DNA of 64,000 nt from Apoda limacodes (Eukaryota > Arthropoda > Insecta > Lepidoptera > Limacodidae): contig OX291548.1 of NCBI GenBank assembly GCA_946406115.1, positions 7,180,373 through 7,244,372 on the forward strand. Reading direction: 5' to 3'. Below are positions 11,960 to 24,900 of the stretch, in pieces. The notes below the pieces were generated by a model. It did not search any database. It was not told the DNA's origin and saw nothing but the letters and a program-made list of their open reading frames with translations. A program made the position numbers and the translations under genes. Numbering within the stretch: position 1 is the stretch's first letter; every line of letters begins with the position of its first letter.

Positions 11960-13271
11960 TCGATGTAATTTAAGGGTCAGTTATATCAAATATAGCACTG
12001 CGGTGCGGCAGAACTCAATATTTCCAATCACGTAAAAACCCGGTATAAAAACTGATATAAAATTAACTTTTTGGTTTATTTACATAAGGATTTGACTACA
12101 GTTAACTCTTTTAAATGACTCCAGACGATGTGTTAATATCGTAAACTGACCCACAAATATTTTTAAAATATTTTTTGTCCTGTCATTGATGCGACATGTG
12201 AGTACAACATCAAGATAACGCCAGATTTCAAGTTTTAATGATTCTTAGTTTTAAGCAATACCTCTGACAGACGGATGGACGAAACAGGAGTGATTACGCA
12301 AGGGTTTTAGTTACGGTTATGGTACAGAACCCGAAAAATCCTAATCCCGTATGGATATTATTCTGTTAGAATTTTCATCTAAATCTACTACTAGATTAAC
12401 TAAAGAATAACTTTTCGTTTTCATCTTTTATAATATGAAGGTACTGTCGTAACTTCTGCTGCACCGCACTAATAAGAGCATTTCCATATGTGTAAAAAAA
12501 TCAAATAGGTAGTAAACTCAGCAGACCACCGATGAGGTGTTGTATGAAAGATTATTTTGATCACCGACAAGGGAGTTGACTTACAATACATATGGTATCA
12601 CTTGCTCTTAACGGAGACAATGATAAGGAAGGAGCTAGTTAATTAATTAGGAATACAATGAATGAGAAGATATTTTGATACCATTTATTTACAATTAAAA
12701 TTAGTTAATATATGATTGATACATTTGCAATGGTATGTTTTATTTAATTATAGTGTAAAAAGAGAGCCAGTCTTCTGGTAGCTGGCAAGATTTGAATTCT
12801 TTTACGAAATTCAACCTTTTTAGCTGTACACATATTTTATTGAACATGAACATATAATTGTATAAATTTTTTTTTAATTAGGTTATATATACTAGTACAG
12901 AATTCTTACTAAAACACAGACTTCAAAGCTTAATTACTTAATGAAGCAACTTACTTAACTAATTATGTTGTTAATGCAATAAGAAACAATTTCGTTCAAA
13001 TGCGCGGCTCTTTGTCAGCCATACAATAACCGTGTCGCTCACGAAACACTCGTGTTCTGGTAGCTTAATCGTGCCAGCTTGACTTTTTTTCTGACTTGGT
13101 GGCAAACATTAATACTAGTGTCGCCCTCCCCATTTTTTTTATACCACTAGGGTGGCAAACAAGTCAACGGTCTGTCTAATGGTAAGCAGTTGGCTGAAAT
13201 GCAATTTTTAGATCTCATCATAATCTGGAGCATTATGAAATATAATAAAATTCCATAATGATGCTATTTAC
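11960..13271. other. Convergent 3' intergenic region between zinc-finger gene and NOSIP
   Basis: Holds the 3' UTRs of both genes. A likely minus-strand AATAAA for NOSIP is near 12836. A short retrotransposon tail on the minus strand lies at 13138-13200. Nothing else was recognised. Confidence 0.5.
13138..13200 (-). mobile_element. LINE 3' tail remnant
   Basis: TATACCACTAGGGTGGCAAAC with an adjoining GGTCTGTCTAATGGTAAGCA is the reverse complement of the 3' tail seen at 28700 and 52460. Confidence 0.55.
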
Positions 13272-16200
13272 TTATGCCTGCAATACTGGTCTCTCGTTTT
13301 TACCCTCCAAGTTTTTATTTGTTAGTGCATATCCAGTACCACCCCTTTGGAGGGGAATAATATCTTTCTCTTTTAATTTATCACCTGTAAGTGGATGAAT
13401 CCAGTCCTTCTTTATCAATTTTTCAAAACATTCCATTGTAACAACATGCCCCGTGGTTCTAAAAAAGAAATCTCAAGTTAATTAAATACAATTCCTAAAT
13501 ATTTACTTGGCAATTTCTAAAAAAATACCCATCACTTGTATCACCTATGGAAATAAAGTTAATTGAATTTTGATAATTAAGAATTAGAGGCTGTAAATAA
13601 ATTGTGGTGTGTGACAATTTAATTTAGACGAGTCAAGAGGTCATGTGAGGTAAATCTTTTTCCGGTGTCAGTCTCGTGTCACCCCAGGGGAACCATCACG
13701 ATTTTAAAAGTACTGTTGTCTCCCCTTAACTGAGTAGACAACGAAACCTGCTTTCTAATACTATTTTAGGGACTGGTATCCCCCCTGTCATGTTTATATT
13801 TTTGCCAATTTTAAAAAAGGAGGAAAATTGTGAATGATCTGTAGGTACGCATATAAGTGATATTATTAATTCAAAACTAAAAATTAACCAAATTTAAAAA
13901 ACGAGATTTGCAATTGGTCTGTACCCATACATCCATACTAATATTATAAATTCGGAAGTCTCGGTGTCTCTCTATCAATCTGTAAAGTTTTAGGGTTGGA
14001 CCAATTGTGATGAATTTAATATGGAGATAGTTTGAACCGCAAAAGACAAGACTACTTTGAAGAAACAGTTTTTCTTAATATATTTCATTTTTAATTTTTT
14101 TTAAAATAATTATTTTTTAAACTATTGATCCTAAACATGTAGTTATTTTACAAAAGTGATAGATCTCATCAAGACATGACAGCAGTCAAACTAGAAAGTG
14201 CTATATGGGTGGTTCTACTCAGGAGGGACGAAAATTAAGTGATTTTTGGCACAACATTTTTTTGGCATCTAAGGTCAGAAAAGTAGCTTGACGTCTAGCT
14301 GAGGTCGTTCTTTTACTGATCTCAAACGGGCCAATCAAAAAAATAAAATATAACAAATTTATGACCATTCAAAAAAAAATATGGGCCCAGGAGACTGCGG
14401 CTATAACAGGATACTGAGTATTGATACAAAAGAAGTTAAAAACCGTTGTAATTATTAAAATAAAATAATGTTTTATTAATAAAAATAGTTTAATGATCTT
14501 GACTCACAAATAATCACAAAATTACACTAATGAGTAATTATTACAAAATTAGAAAAATTGAAGAAAATCAAATCAAATAGTTTTTTAGTATTCTCTACAC
14601 AAGAAACATTGCCAAAGTTTTCAAAAAGATTATTGAACATTAAATCAACTTACATTTAGTAGAAAACCTTTAAGATTTCATCAGTCTTCAATAGTTTCAT
14701 TATTTGTAATTCACTATTCATTAACATCAATATTACAGAGTTGAAAACTCAAAACACTAAAACTTAATAGTACTTAATCAGTCTCATCATTATAAGATAA
14801 GGAAATTTGCATAAAATTATGAAAAATAACAAGTTTTCTAAACAGCTACAAAATGGCAACATTCATATCAAATTTTTAGTATTTAGGTAAACAAAAATCA
14901 AATAAATCTCAGTCCTATTAAAAACATCTTATTCTCCAGACTATAGCTAGTATTATTTGTAGTCACAGTCCGATGAGCAATCGGGACATGTAAATGAGAT
15001 AGAGTCACTTTTGAAGCAACCTATTTGTGCCCACTGACGACATAAAATACACTGGACCCAATCGTTTTCCGTGGTATCTTCACTATATAAGGCACCACAG
15101 ATAAGGCAAAACCAATCATTCGATTCTTTGTCATTTGCTCTCTTTAATTTTCCAGCTTTCGTTAATTTTTCATGTTTTCTTCAGCTGTTTTTTTGATTTG
15201 TTCTTTATTTTATTTGTTTTATCAATTTATGAAGATTCTGTCTGTATTTATTTTCCTTTGTCGAGTGCCCTTTGTTCAAGTCATCTAGGGAATCAATAAA
15301 CTTTTTAGAAATATGGGCTTGTTTTGGACTAGCAATGGTCTCATTTGAGAAGAAATCAGCAGGGTCAATTTCTAAGTCTGGCATATCGGCTAATATTTCC
15401 GAATTCTCCAAATTGAGAGAGAGATTACTCTTAGTGCCTTGGTTATCTAATTCTGATCTGCCAAGCTGATTCAGTAAAAGGTCTAATTTCCATAATGCTG
15501 GGAGTTGTACTGTCTGCTTCAGTTCGTTCAGAGTCTGAATTTTCATAGACAGCATCGACCAAATTCTTTGTTTCTGAGCTGTGTTTTAGTAAACCCAGTC
15601 GGTAATGTTCACATGTTATCATTGCAGAAACAACTTAGAGACTTCATTGTGAGCTTTTTAGGTAAATAAGCGTTTCCTTGCACTTGGACTTTTAATTTGC
15701 CAGTAAAAGCAATCAAACTTGGTTGAGCTTCTGAAATCAATCGCAACATGTCATCTATTTCACTAGCCTTAACAACCTTGGGGCATCTGCTTTGACTTGC
15801 TCCACAAAACTCGTGGAGGTTAGTTAAATTACCTCCAAAGGCCACTATATGCTCCGCTGTTCTTTTACAAACGGCTCCAACATTTGCCATTTTTCTGTAA
15901 AAGAATATAATGAAATGTATACGGTTTTTTACCATTTAAATATTTCCTACTAATATTTTACATTTTTATCTATAAACATATAATTAAGGATGACAAATGT
16001 AAAAACTGTGATTGTTTTTCATCAATAAATAACTAACTATAAACTTTTATTATTACAAATCGGAATTTTTCCTTCTGGAAATTCCCAGCTTATTAATTTA
16101 TGATAACTGATAAACACTAATCAAATAATATATAAATGTACCAATAATTAATACATAAATCACGATAACTGGATTACTATTCGTGCTGAGTCTTCATGAC

Positions 16201-18551
16201 TCTTAGTCTCCTGATTCGTCCTCAGTCTCGTGGCCTTTATGTTTCCAGGAGACTGGGTACAGGATACTGAGATTTTTTTAAGTTTTTAGCGAAAAACTAC
16301 GTCAATGCAACATTTAATATTGAAATCATGTTATTCTGTACTCTAATATAACAAATTTTCGACCTATGAATGCAAAAAAAGTATATAGCAAACAATCGCA
16401 TTTAAATAAATACGTACCAGGATACTGTTAACCTGACTGGCCGCAGCACAATCTCACTCACAACTCGCTGTAGCGATAAAGCCAACTGCGAGCCGAGAAG
16501 GATGCGAGTGGTTGATAGCTAACTTCTCTTCAATTTTTCACTCAGACCGAACAGCAACGAGCTAGACGCGGTAATCAAAACTGATTTTAACGTGTTTTGA
16601 TGTAGCAGGAGACTGAGATAAAAACCGAGAGACAAAATATCTTTTTTTTTTAATAAGTTTCACATTTAAGGTAAAATTAGGCAAACACATTGAAACTACA
16701 TATATTACTACGTACATACTCAAAATAAAGTTATCATGGAGCCTTGAAGGTTTCATTTCGTCCGAGAGACATGCCTGGAGACTGAGAATTTGGCACTTTA
16801 AAGTACAATTTTTGAAAGGTATATATTAAGGACTGAGCTAATTTTTAGTGTCATACTAAAAACCTTTTAATTATATTGTTTAGATTGTAAATTAATTAAA
16901 TTTGGCTACAAAAACTATGAAAAATAGGGTGAGCCGCGGAAAATTCCCTTGCGAGTAGAAGCAACCATATATCTGTAACTATTGATCGTAGACTAGAGGT
17001 TTCTCCACAGAAATGATATGTCTCATCAAGATCATTTTTTTGGATGACAGCTGTCAAACTAGAAAGGTATATATAATTGGTACCTGACTGGTTGCAGACT
17101 AGTAGTTATCGTAGACTAGTAGTTTCTCCACAGCAATGATAGTTGCAATATGGCTACCTAATGTATGGATGCCTTACGTTTCGGTGCTCACAGTGGCTTG
17201 GCGATGATACTGATAGCATAGAAAAAGAACAAGTCTATGATTTTTTTAGATCAATAGTGAGTAATGTCATCAACTTTATGTTTTGTTTGATTCCATTATT
17301 TTTCGTGACCCTAAATTTGAGAAGTCTAAGCCGTCTTGTAGCTATAAATAATTAGATATGATGTTGAAATAGGCACACAGCATCAGCTAACTTTGCCCCC
17401 CTCTCTTTCCCCACAACAGAATGACTCCTGTTATCTTCAGGGCTTTTTCAATTCTGGAGCATCTAAGTAATGTTTGTACCAAGACTCATTCTTTAATGAC
17501 AAAAACATTTGTGTCCATACATTGAGTGGCTATAAATTCCCCACTAGTAAGGGTATGTGGTCAATTTGAGTGCAGTAAAAGTAGGAGCAGGAGGTATGGC
17601 ATAACCTTACAAAAGACCTGGGCGTAGCAATAAATACAGTAAATTATGTAATAGAATGTGTGATATGATGTTTTTCAAAAATAAATTATTTAAATTTAAG
17701 AATAAATATCTAAGGGGCTCTAATAGGATCTCACCAAATTTGGCTAAGTAGACAGTGGAACTCTGGCAATTGATTAGATTGGTAGTTTCAAGATTGTCAA
17801 TGGGATAGAAAATAAAAGTAAAATATTTTTTACAAATTCAGTAAAAATAATGTAACTTTAACCTTATTATTGCACAGGGCACTGCATTACTTAAAATATC
17901 ATGTGTAACTGGACACATATATCTATTCTCTTTGGCTATAAGTGCCTTTTTGTCATCAGGATCATTAACTAGTGTCCACTTAACTTCTATTAAATCTTTC
18001 ATTTTTAAGGGCTTGCCAGTTATTGGACAATAAACTGTAGGATCTGGCTTTTCCAGTTTTGATAATTTAGCGTCTGGTAATTGTGACGGTAGCCAGAAAC
18101 TCGGTAATTGTTTTTCTTTTCCATTAGATAGATTTGAGACAGAATTTGATGAGGATGGTTCATCAGGTGTTTTAGTAGCACTGCTCGATATATTTTTCTC
18201 TCGATTCATAAATTTAATTAGGTTTGTCTCTTTTTCAGCTGCAGCTAATTCAGCTTTTTGACTTTCTTCCTTTTTCAACTGCTTTTCATATTGCTTAAGT
18301 TTCCGTGTGTACTCAGTCTTTTTAGATATAATGTATTCTAGTATAGCTTCTTTGTCAAATAAATACCCTTCTTTAGTAATTACTGGGTTCCTACAAGGTT
18401 GTAGAGTCAAACTGCAGCAGTCGAAGTTCTTTACAGAGTCCTTTCCCACTCTTTCACTCTGTGTTCCATAACCAGATGCTGCAGCGTCTTTCTTTTTTTC
18501 ATGATAAGTATATACAGCTCCTGCAGTACAATTTCTCGCATGTCTCGTCAT
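13272..18551 (-). CDS. NOSIP: Nitric oxide synthase-interacting protein homolog (U-box E3 ubiquitin ligase)
   Basis: Two coding exons on the minus strand, 18551-17863 and 13458-13272, encode 291 residues; human NOSIP has about 300. The donor (AAG/GTTAAA) and acceptor (TTTAG/AACC) split an AGA codon in phase 2, and the joined reading continues the family sequence without a gap. The start ATG opens with MTRHARNCTAGAVYTYHEKK, the near-invariant family N-terminus. The first U-box half (about 43-76) has the paired Cys of FDCCSLTLQPC. A Lys/Glu-rich coiled-coil-like linker follows, then LPSFWLPS. The second U-box half is split over the intron (CPVTHDILSNAVPCAI, then TTGHVVTMECFEKLI), and the protein ends in LQRGGTGY and RPVLQA. 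NOSIP proteins are E3 ligases found in the nucleus and in spliceosome preparations. A link to nitric oxide synthase is known in vertebrates and should not be assumed here. The 4.4-kb intron contains a decayed transposon gene on the same strand. A possible AATAAA lies near 12836-12841 on this strand. Confidence 0.95.
14385..16262. mobile_element. Possible boundaries of the decayed element in the NOSIP intron
   Basis: A CAGGAGACTG motif stands at about 14389, left of the pseudogene. The inverted form (TAGTCTCCTG) is near 16198, and a direct copy of the longer left-end sequence (CAGGAGACTG..., then CAGGATACTGAG) is near 16246. Related copies recur near 16426, 16607 and 16770. They could be terminal or subterminal repeats of the transposon, but the mixed orientation leaves the true ends undecided. 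Confidence 0.35.
14953..15893 (-). pseudogene. Frameshifted transposon-type ORF with C-terminal PHD-like zinc finger
   Basis: Lies inside the NOSIP intron, same strand. It begins at a splice-acceptor-like TTTTACAG with an ATG just inside (15890-15888). It reads through a segment ending LTMKSLSCFC, then stops at TGA near 15610. Reading resumes one base out of phase (TCEHYRLG onward, about 15608-15480). A second shift near 15475 moves into a longer frame ending in a Lys-rich stretch at 15205. The last part (about 15120-14953, stop TAA 14955-14953) encodes a Cys/His cluster: WFCLICG, then DWVQCILCRQWAQIGC, then FTCPDC. This PHD-like finger is typical of the C-termini of insect pogo/Tigger-like and related transposon proteins, and the LSCFC segment recurs in repeat-encoded insect proteins. 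The exact superfamily is not established, and no catalytic DDE core is seen in what remains. At least two frameshifts indicate a dead copy, although one or both could be sequencing errors. Confidence 0.62.
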
Positions 18552-18589
18552 TTTATATTATTGAATTCAAAGAAACTAGCTCTTCTGGC

Positions 18590-18672
18590 ACGCATATATT
18601 TTGACCAGACTCAAAGAGAATATAATCACTACCACATCACTACGTTTTTCACAGACTTTGCCACAGACAGAC
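18590..18672. repeat. Partial copy of the GCAAAGAGAATATAA MITE near NOSIP start
   Basis: CAAAGAGAATATAATCACTAC followed by ACTACGTTTTTCACAGAC resembles, in part inverted, the left end of the element at 19576-19894. It lies about 50 bp upstream of the NOSIP start codon, so it may form part of its leader or promoter. Confidence 0.5.
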
Positions 18673-21600
18673 CCAGTGTTGTAAAAGTGAAAAATTTTAA
18701 ATCGGGAAATTTGCCAGATAAAATCGGGAGAAATTGGGAGATTTACTACTTATTTATAAGTTTTTATCTTCATTCCACCTCTTACGTGTTAATTTTAAAA
18801 CATTTCTCATTAATATTAAAAATAAACTTACATAACATAGTGTACTTTTTGAGAATCTATTTTATTTCAATTCAAATCGATTTAATAATTAATCTTTTTG
18901 GGAAGGATCACCATAACTATATGTGTTATGTGGCCATAACTATCCTACAGAACTTCCCCTCGTACACTCACTAAACAATAATAAATGAACTCTAAGGTAT
19001 TTCAGTGCAATCTGCTTTAGCATGCTGCAAGGGTAAAAGATCGTGTAAGAAATTTCAGGAAATCTCCGTGCATGGATTTTTTATTACCAGGGGGCTTAGA
19101 CTTCTTATTTTTATTTTTTTGTAATTAAATATGATGGTATTCCTCAAAATCTGTGTTCTAAGTCTTAGTCTGATTTCTAATTCAACAGATTCATAGTAAA
19201 TGCATAGCTAGATTTTTGTAACTAGAAAGCCAGAATCTTTTTACCTAAGTATCTAATATTTTCACAACAATATACCTATTTAGGATAAACTAGACTTAAA
19301 ACAGGAAAACATTTCAATATTCAATACAATAAATACCTATTAATTTTAAAACCAACCATGAGTAAGTTGAAAGTAAATAAAATTAATAATGAAACACCAC
19401 ATTACATAGCATAAATAAAAGAAAAAATCGATTTTCGATAATTGGCACAGCTACTCGTAATGTAGTTTTCCAGTAATTCCATACGTGAGGAAAAAGTCTA
19501 CCACGATCGTTTTAGAAACGCTTTGTCTATAGCGATACTGCAAGAAAAAAGGTCTAAGCCAAGTCATTTGTTTACAGACGCAAAGAGAATATAAACACTA
19601 CATTTTACACAGACCCAAAAACGTAGTGATTATAGGAGCGTTTTGTTGATAAGCATTATACGCATTGGATGCGCTCAATGCTGTCTATGCGGACATTCGC
19701 TCGTTAAAAAAAAATTCCGGACAGCATTCAACGCATTGGGCAACATGCTCGGGAAGTAGAGCAGTGGATGCGCTGTCTAAATAGTAAACGGCCATATTGT
19801 TTCTTTACATTTGTTAAACTTTAACTTCAATGCCTATGCGATGTCATAGCTCTCAGTGCTGTCAATAGAACGCACTTTATATTCTCTTTGCACAGACCTA
19901 CTATTATAGATCTGAACTTGCATTTCTATAAACAGACCCACAGACAGTAGAACCAGTGCCTGGAAACTTCGTAGATACAAATATTTGTATGGATTATTAA
20001 CCTTTGTTCGACCAATACTACTACCCTACTAAGTACGAAATGTACTACATTCGAAAACAACTTATGTAAGATAGCAGTGTTTTTTATTTAGACGGATTAT
20101 GATTTATGTTTGTTATGTTGCCACCACTGCATCTCAGTCAAATTTCGTTAAGAAACTGTCATGGCGGATTGTTTGTTTACATTTAATAATTTTATTGGGA
20201 AATATTCAGCTTTTAATAAGTTTCAAAATCAATCCAAAGCTAAAATGTGAAAACAAAGTATACGGTGAGTCAAACAAGACCGGTGGCATAAATTTAAGAT
20301 TTCCTTCCTTTATATATAAATCGGTATTACTATATATTACAGTATAATTAAATTACTATTTTTTGATTTTTAACCTGTCACATCATGATATTTCTTTAAA
20401 GATAGTGAGGACAATGTTCAAAAGGGAATTTTAAACCAAACCTAACCTAGCACCAGTATTTCAGTATAGACGTTTTTTTTTTGTTTTTTTTTTTTGTATT
20501 ATTATTGTATTTCATTTGTGTATGAGATGAAATGTTTCTATATCGAATACATGAAATATTTTTTTAATCAAAAGTAGCTTATGCCAATAAGTAGGTAAAT
20601 ATTTATCAAGACTTTTTCTAGCTGCTCATAGAATATATTGCTATAGCGACCGGCTCAATAAATTCAATTTATTTTTGTTATTTCGATTGCACAAAATTTA
20701 ATAATAATTACTTTAGAGTAGTTATCAATATCTCTCCTTTCTATGAATTCTAAATTGTCCTTCACAAATAGACATACATTTTTCCTGTAATTTTTTATTT
20801 CATTTAATATAAACCCACGATTATAATAGTTATTTGCAATTTTATTTATCTTTTACAAAGAAGGTAAAAAGTGTAAGAATTGCTTCTGAACCAACTTCAT
20901 TTAAAAAACAACGTTAGGTTTTTAGAAAACACGGTTTAATATTTAAAAGGGAGGGAAGCCTCAGGTAAACCCAATCTTACTTACAAACACCGAAAATCAC
21001 TAATAATAAAATTTGGTGTAAAACTTACGTGCATATTTAGTTATATTTCGATATATCGGTAACTCTCATCCCCGTTACTTTTAAAATTATTGACGACGCG
21101 GATTTATTCAAATTTAACTTTTTAAAAAAATGAGAGAAATATTTAATCTATTGTAGATTTGGAAATTATCTAAAAAGATCTTGTGACAAGGTTTTGTTTT
21201 AAAATTTAGATTGCATATGATCCATACAGTTTTAATTTGGAATTAGCTTTGAGTAAATGTCAATTTGAGTGATAAAGAAGAGTTGCAATAGGACCGAATA
21301 AAGAATAATTACCTGGAAAATTTGTAACTCTATTGAATATGACTAACATATATCTATCCCTTTCGAACAGTGATAATTTCTCTCAGTTATGTCTTATTAA
21401 TAGGCAGTTAGGTGTGTTGCTGTTTCTACATCGACAGAATTGTTTAAAAACATGGTTACAGGCGAAATAGGACTGGATTCAATCTCCCCGAAATCCTGAA
21501 TAGGAAATTTCCGGTGGTTTTGAATACAGTTTTTATATTGTGAAACAGTTCATATGCATATAAATAGTATTTATAATATTTTCTTTGGTTCAAAAAATAC

Positions 21601-21689
21601 TATTTTACAAAACGGGTAATTTCTAAAACGGTTTTGGACTTTCTTGCTTGTCAGGCGGCAACACTGTCTTTGCCTACATCAATTTTTAG
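18673..21689. other. Divergent intergenic region between NOSIP and bmm
   Basis: Should contain both promoters. Holds the MITE at 19576-19894 and a candidate exon near 20131-20264. CGGGAAA-type short repeats occur near 18700-18745. No protein-coding gene was recognised; the open frames at 18501-18974 and 20099-20347 lack a recognisable product. Confidence 0.45.
19576..19894. mobile_element. MITE with terminal inverted repeats GCAAAGAGAATATAAA
   Basis: The left end GCAAAGAGAATATAAA mirrors the right end TTTATATTCTCTTTGC. The flanks repeat ACAGAC directly, consistent with a 6-bp target-site duplication, though 8 bp with mismatches cannot be excluded. The interior is rich in GCATTCAACGCATTGG-type words and has no open frame. 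Confidence 0.75.
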
Positions 21690-21731
21690 TCAGTCTGTGG
21701 TTTTGATTTTGTGTTTTGTTTATGTTCGTGA
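21690..21731 (+). promoter_or_regulatory. Candidate bmm core promoter (Inr and DPE-like)
   Basis: TCAGTC at 21690-21695 matches the arthropod initiator TCAGT. GTTCGTG at 21724-21730 lies roughly where a downstream promoter element is expected, about +32. This predicts a 5' leader of about 225 nt without an intron before the ATG at 21917. There is no TATA box at the right distance. It is a motif match only. Confidence 0.35.
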
Positions 21732-21916
21732 GAGTAGGTTGTGTTGTGAAATTAATTTGTTATCGTAATTTATAAAAAGGAATTGTATTATATTTTTGAA
21801 TTTATTCTTTAATAACTATTTAATTTGGTGATTGTGAAATTGATTTAGTGCAATTAAAACAAACTGAAGCTATTTATTCAATAGTGATAGTGATCAATTA
21901 ATGTGATTTTAAAAGA

Positions 21917-24900
21917 ATGAATTTATCATTCGCTGGCTGTGGTTTCCTTGGTATCTATCATGTTGGAGTAGCCGTGTGTTTTAAGAAATATGCACCACAT
22001 TTACTTTTAGGGAAAATATCTGGTGCTTCTTTTGGAGCTTTGTCAGCTTGTTGTTTGCTGTGTGATGTACCGATTGGTGAGTTAATGTTAGATTTCATGC
22101 TTTCAATTTAATTGTAAGATAGATTTAAGTTGTGTAGCTACAAAACTTTTCTTTGGTAAATATTAACTACTCTTATACACAAATGAAAAAAAAAGTCGGT
22201 GACAAAGAAAAGATTTAAAAATATAATTATACATAGCAAAATAAAAAAAAATCAATACCAAAAAATAATTTGGCCATCGATTTCTGCATTCCATTTGCTA
22301 CAAAGGGATGCATCTTTATCCATAAAAATTAAATTAAGAAGTAAAAAAATACCATTTCTTTAAATAGCTAGATGATAACACAATCATTGACTTTAATACT
22401 AAACAAAGGCAATGTCTAGGAAAGTCTGCATGCATGTCCTTGCCTGCTATGGCAAGCCCATGCAAGCCTTGTGTCAGGTTTGAATTGTGTTTTGTAATAC
22501 AGACTTGAAGAGAAAAACATAGAATATCATAATTTTAGTTATGCAGAACAACTTGTCACACTAACAAGGTTTTGGCCTATAGCAGAGTGATGTCTGGTAG
22601 TAATAGGTGAATTCTATTGATGGCATTGAGAGCTTTGACATTGCATACAATACAATATTTGACAGCACATCCATTACTGTACCACCCGACCATGTGTAGC
22701 CAATGCGTTGAATGTGGCCATTTTTGGTAAACATAATGATTGAATGTGCGCAACAGATAGCATTGAGCGCATTCAATTCGTATAATGCCTCTCAACTAAA
22801 CGTCCCTAATATAAGTGCAATTCTAGGCAGTAACTCAGTTTATGCCAAAGTTTAAGGGACAATTATTTAAATTAAAAAAAAAAAATGAGTTTTTTATTTG
22901 TTTCTTTCCCTGTAATTTAAATTGGGGTTAAGTGTCAAGTCTATGATCAAGGGACAAAGATTTTCATAAACAGAAGGTTTTCAGTACTGCAAAATGCCAA
23001 AAAAATATTAATTAACTAAGGAATAGAGATGTTACATTAAGATCTAAAATGTGTTAGCATTTACGGCTATGTTGCAAATCACGCCGAGTAATTATCGCCC
23101 GGTAGAGTTGAAAAATTAACCCGTTCTGGAACGAGCATTTGACAGTTAATTTTCACGCTGACAGGAGTGATTTTCAACCTTTTCTATGGCAGTGTAAAGA
23201 ATTCAACTTGACAGTTGGAAAATTACTCTACACCGGGCATCCCAAAACCACTTTTTTAACTTCCTCGTTGCGATTTGGAACGCACCCTAGGAAATGCAAA
23301 AGCAATATAGAAGCATTAAATGTGTTGGTTATCATGTCATTTTATAAAATATTAAAAACATTGACCTATCTAAAGGCAATGCTCAGTGACATGTCTAAAA
23401 TAGTATTAACTAAAAATGTACAGCATGTTATAACATATTGTGCTTTCTTTATCTGTCAACAGATTTTATTACATTATTTTTAATTTTACTGAGTAAGTGT
23501 TCAAAAACACAATATTGATGTTGTAAAAGTGGTTTTGGAAGATTTGGCTGTGAATAATTATTGAACTGCTGACTTATTTACTTTGCCATAGACATGGTTG
23601 AAAATCACTGCTGTCAGTGTTAAAATTAAATGTGCTGTGAAATGGTTAGAGAAGTTTACTTCACTGGGTGATAATCATTTGATACAGAGTAAAAATAATG
23701 GGAATTTTGCCTTAATTATTACATGATTTCTTACTGTTGGTTGTAAATTTTTTGGTTGTTAATTGGTTGGATAAAATTGATTTCATCCCAAGTGTTATGT
23801 TTTTTATATGTAGGATGTAAGAGTCAAAGCAGTTATAACTATTACATATGCTCTTATATATAATTAGTACCCATATCTAGTAAATAGTATTTATTCTTAA
23901 GTAGTTTTTGAGTAATTAAAAAAATCCGACTATAAACTTTAGTAGCGCTAGAATGTCTTTCATTTCTTTAAAAACCTATGGTCAAGGTAGGAAGTAGTCT
24001 TTCATCTCAGATTTCATTTTGTTTTCAATCAAATTCTTTGGCTTGTATTGCTTTAAAGATTCATAGTTTCTATATCACTATTTTTAGATGTGTTAAATAA
24101 AATACAGGCAAACTTCCCATAAATATTAAGTCTAAAACTAGCTCAGCTTGTAGGCCTGTATTAGTTGCTTTTATATGCCATTTTTGATTTTTTTGTTTTT
24201 ATCCTAATATGTAAAGGGATGGAAGGAAGGATGTCCATGAACATCTACAGTCAAATAATCATTAGTGATGTAACTAACATATAAATATAACCTTTAGTAT
24301 GTTTCCTTGTAACAGTTACATGATGACATATGTGTTATAGGTGAAATCACTAGTGATGTCTTAAGAGTTGTTGGTGAAGCAAGAGCAGGCTCTCTTGGTC
24401 CATTTAGCCCATCATTTAATATACAAAATGTTCTCCTTGAGGGTATGGAAAAATACTTGCCTTATGATGTCCACAAGATCGTTAGTGGCAAACTCCACAT
24501 ATCTTTAACCAGAGTATATGATGGAAAGAATGTAATAGTATCTGAGTTTCCTACAAGGCAGGACCTTATGCAAGTAAGTAGCCAAAAGTGTAGATTATAC
24601 TTGATTGTAAATGGTTAACCTACAGTACTTATGAGTAGAACATAATAGAATTATTATATATTGTAAAAATAAAATAATGAATCATGTAATAATAAGTCAT
24701 CAAAAGATATCATAAGTTAACAATATTTTATTATTTGAAATATATAGATATTTATACATAATTCATTAATTTTTTTATTTATTTACAGGCTCTGTTAGCA
24801 TCATGCTTTGTACCAGTATTTTCAGGAATGCTCCCTCCAAGATTCCATGGTATAAGATATATGGATGGAGGATTCAGTGATAACCTCCCTATTTTGGATG

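Noticed and set aside
15272..15469. 65-codon plus-strand frame
   Set aside because: Antisense shadow of the nested pseudogene in the NOSIP intron.
18501..18974. 157-codon open frame on the plus strand at the NOSIP start
   Set aside because: Overlaps the NOSIP first exon on the other strand and continues into AT-rich sequence. Composition is Phe/Ile/Tyr-rich as expected of random AT-rich frames.
22561..22795. Two overlapping minus-strand frames in bmm intron 1
   Set aside because: They lie in the inverted MITE copy and have no domain character.
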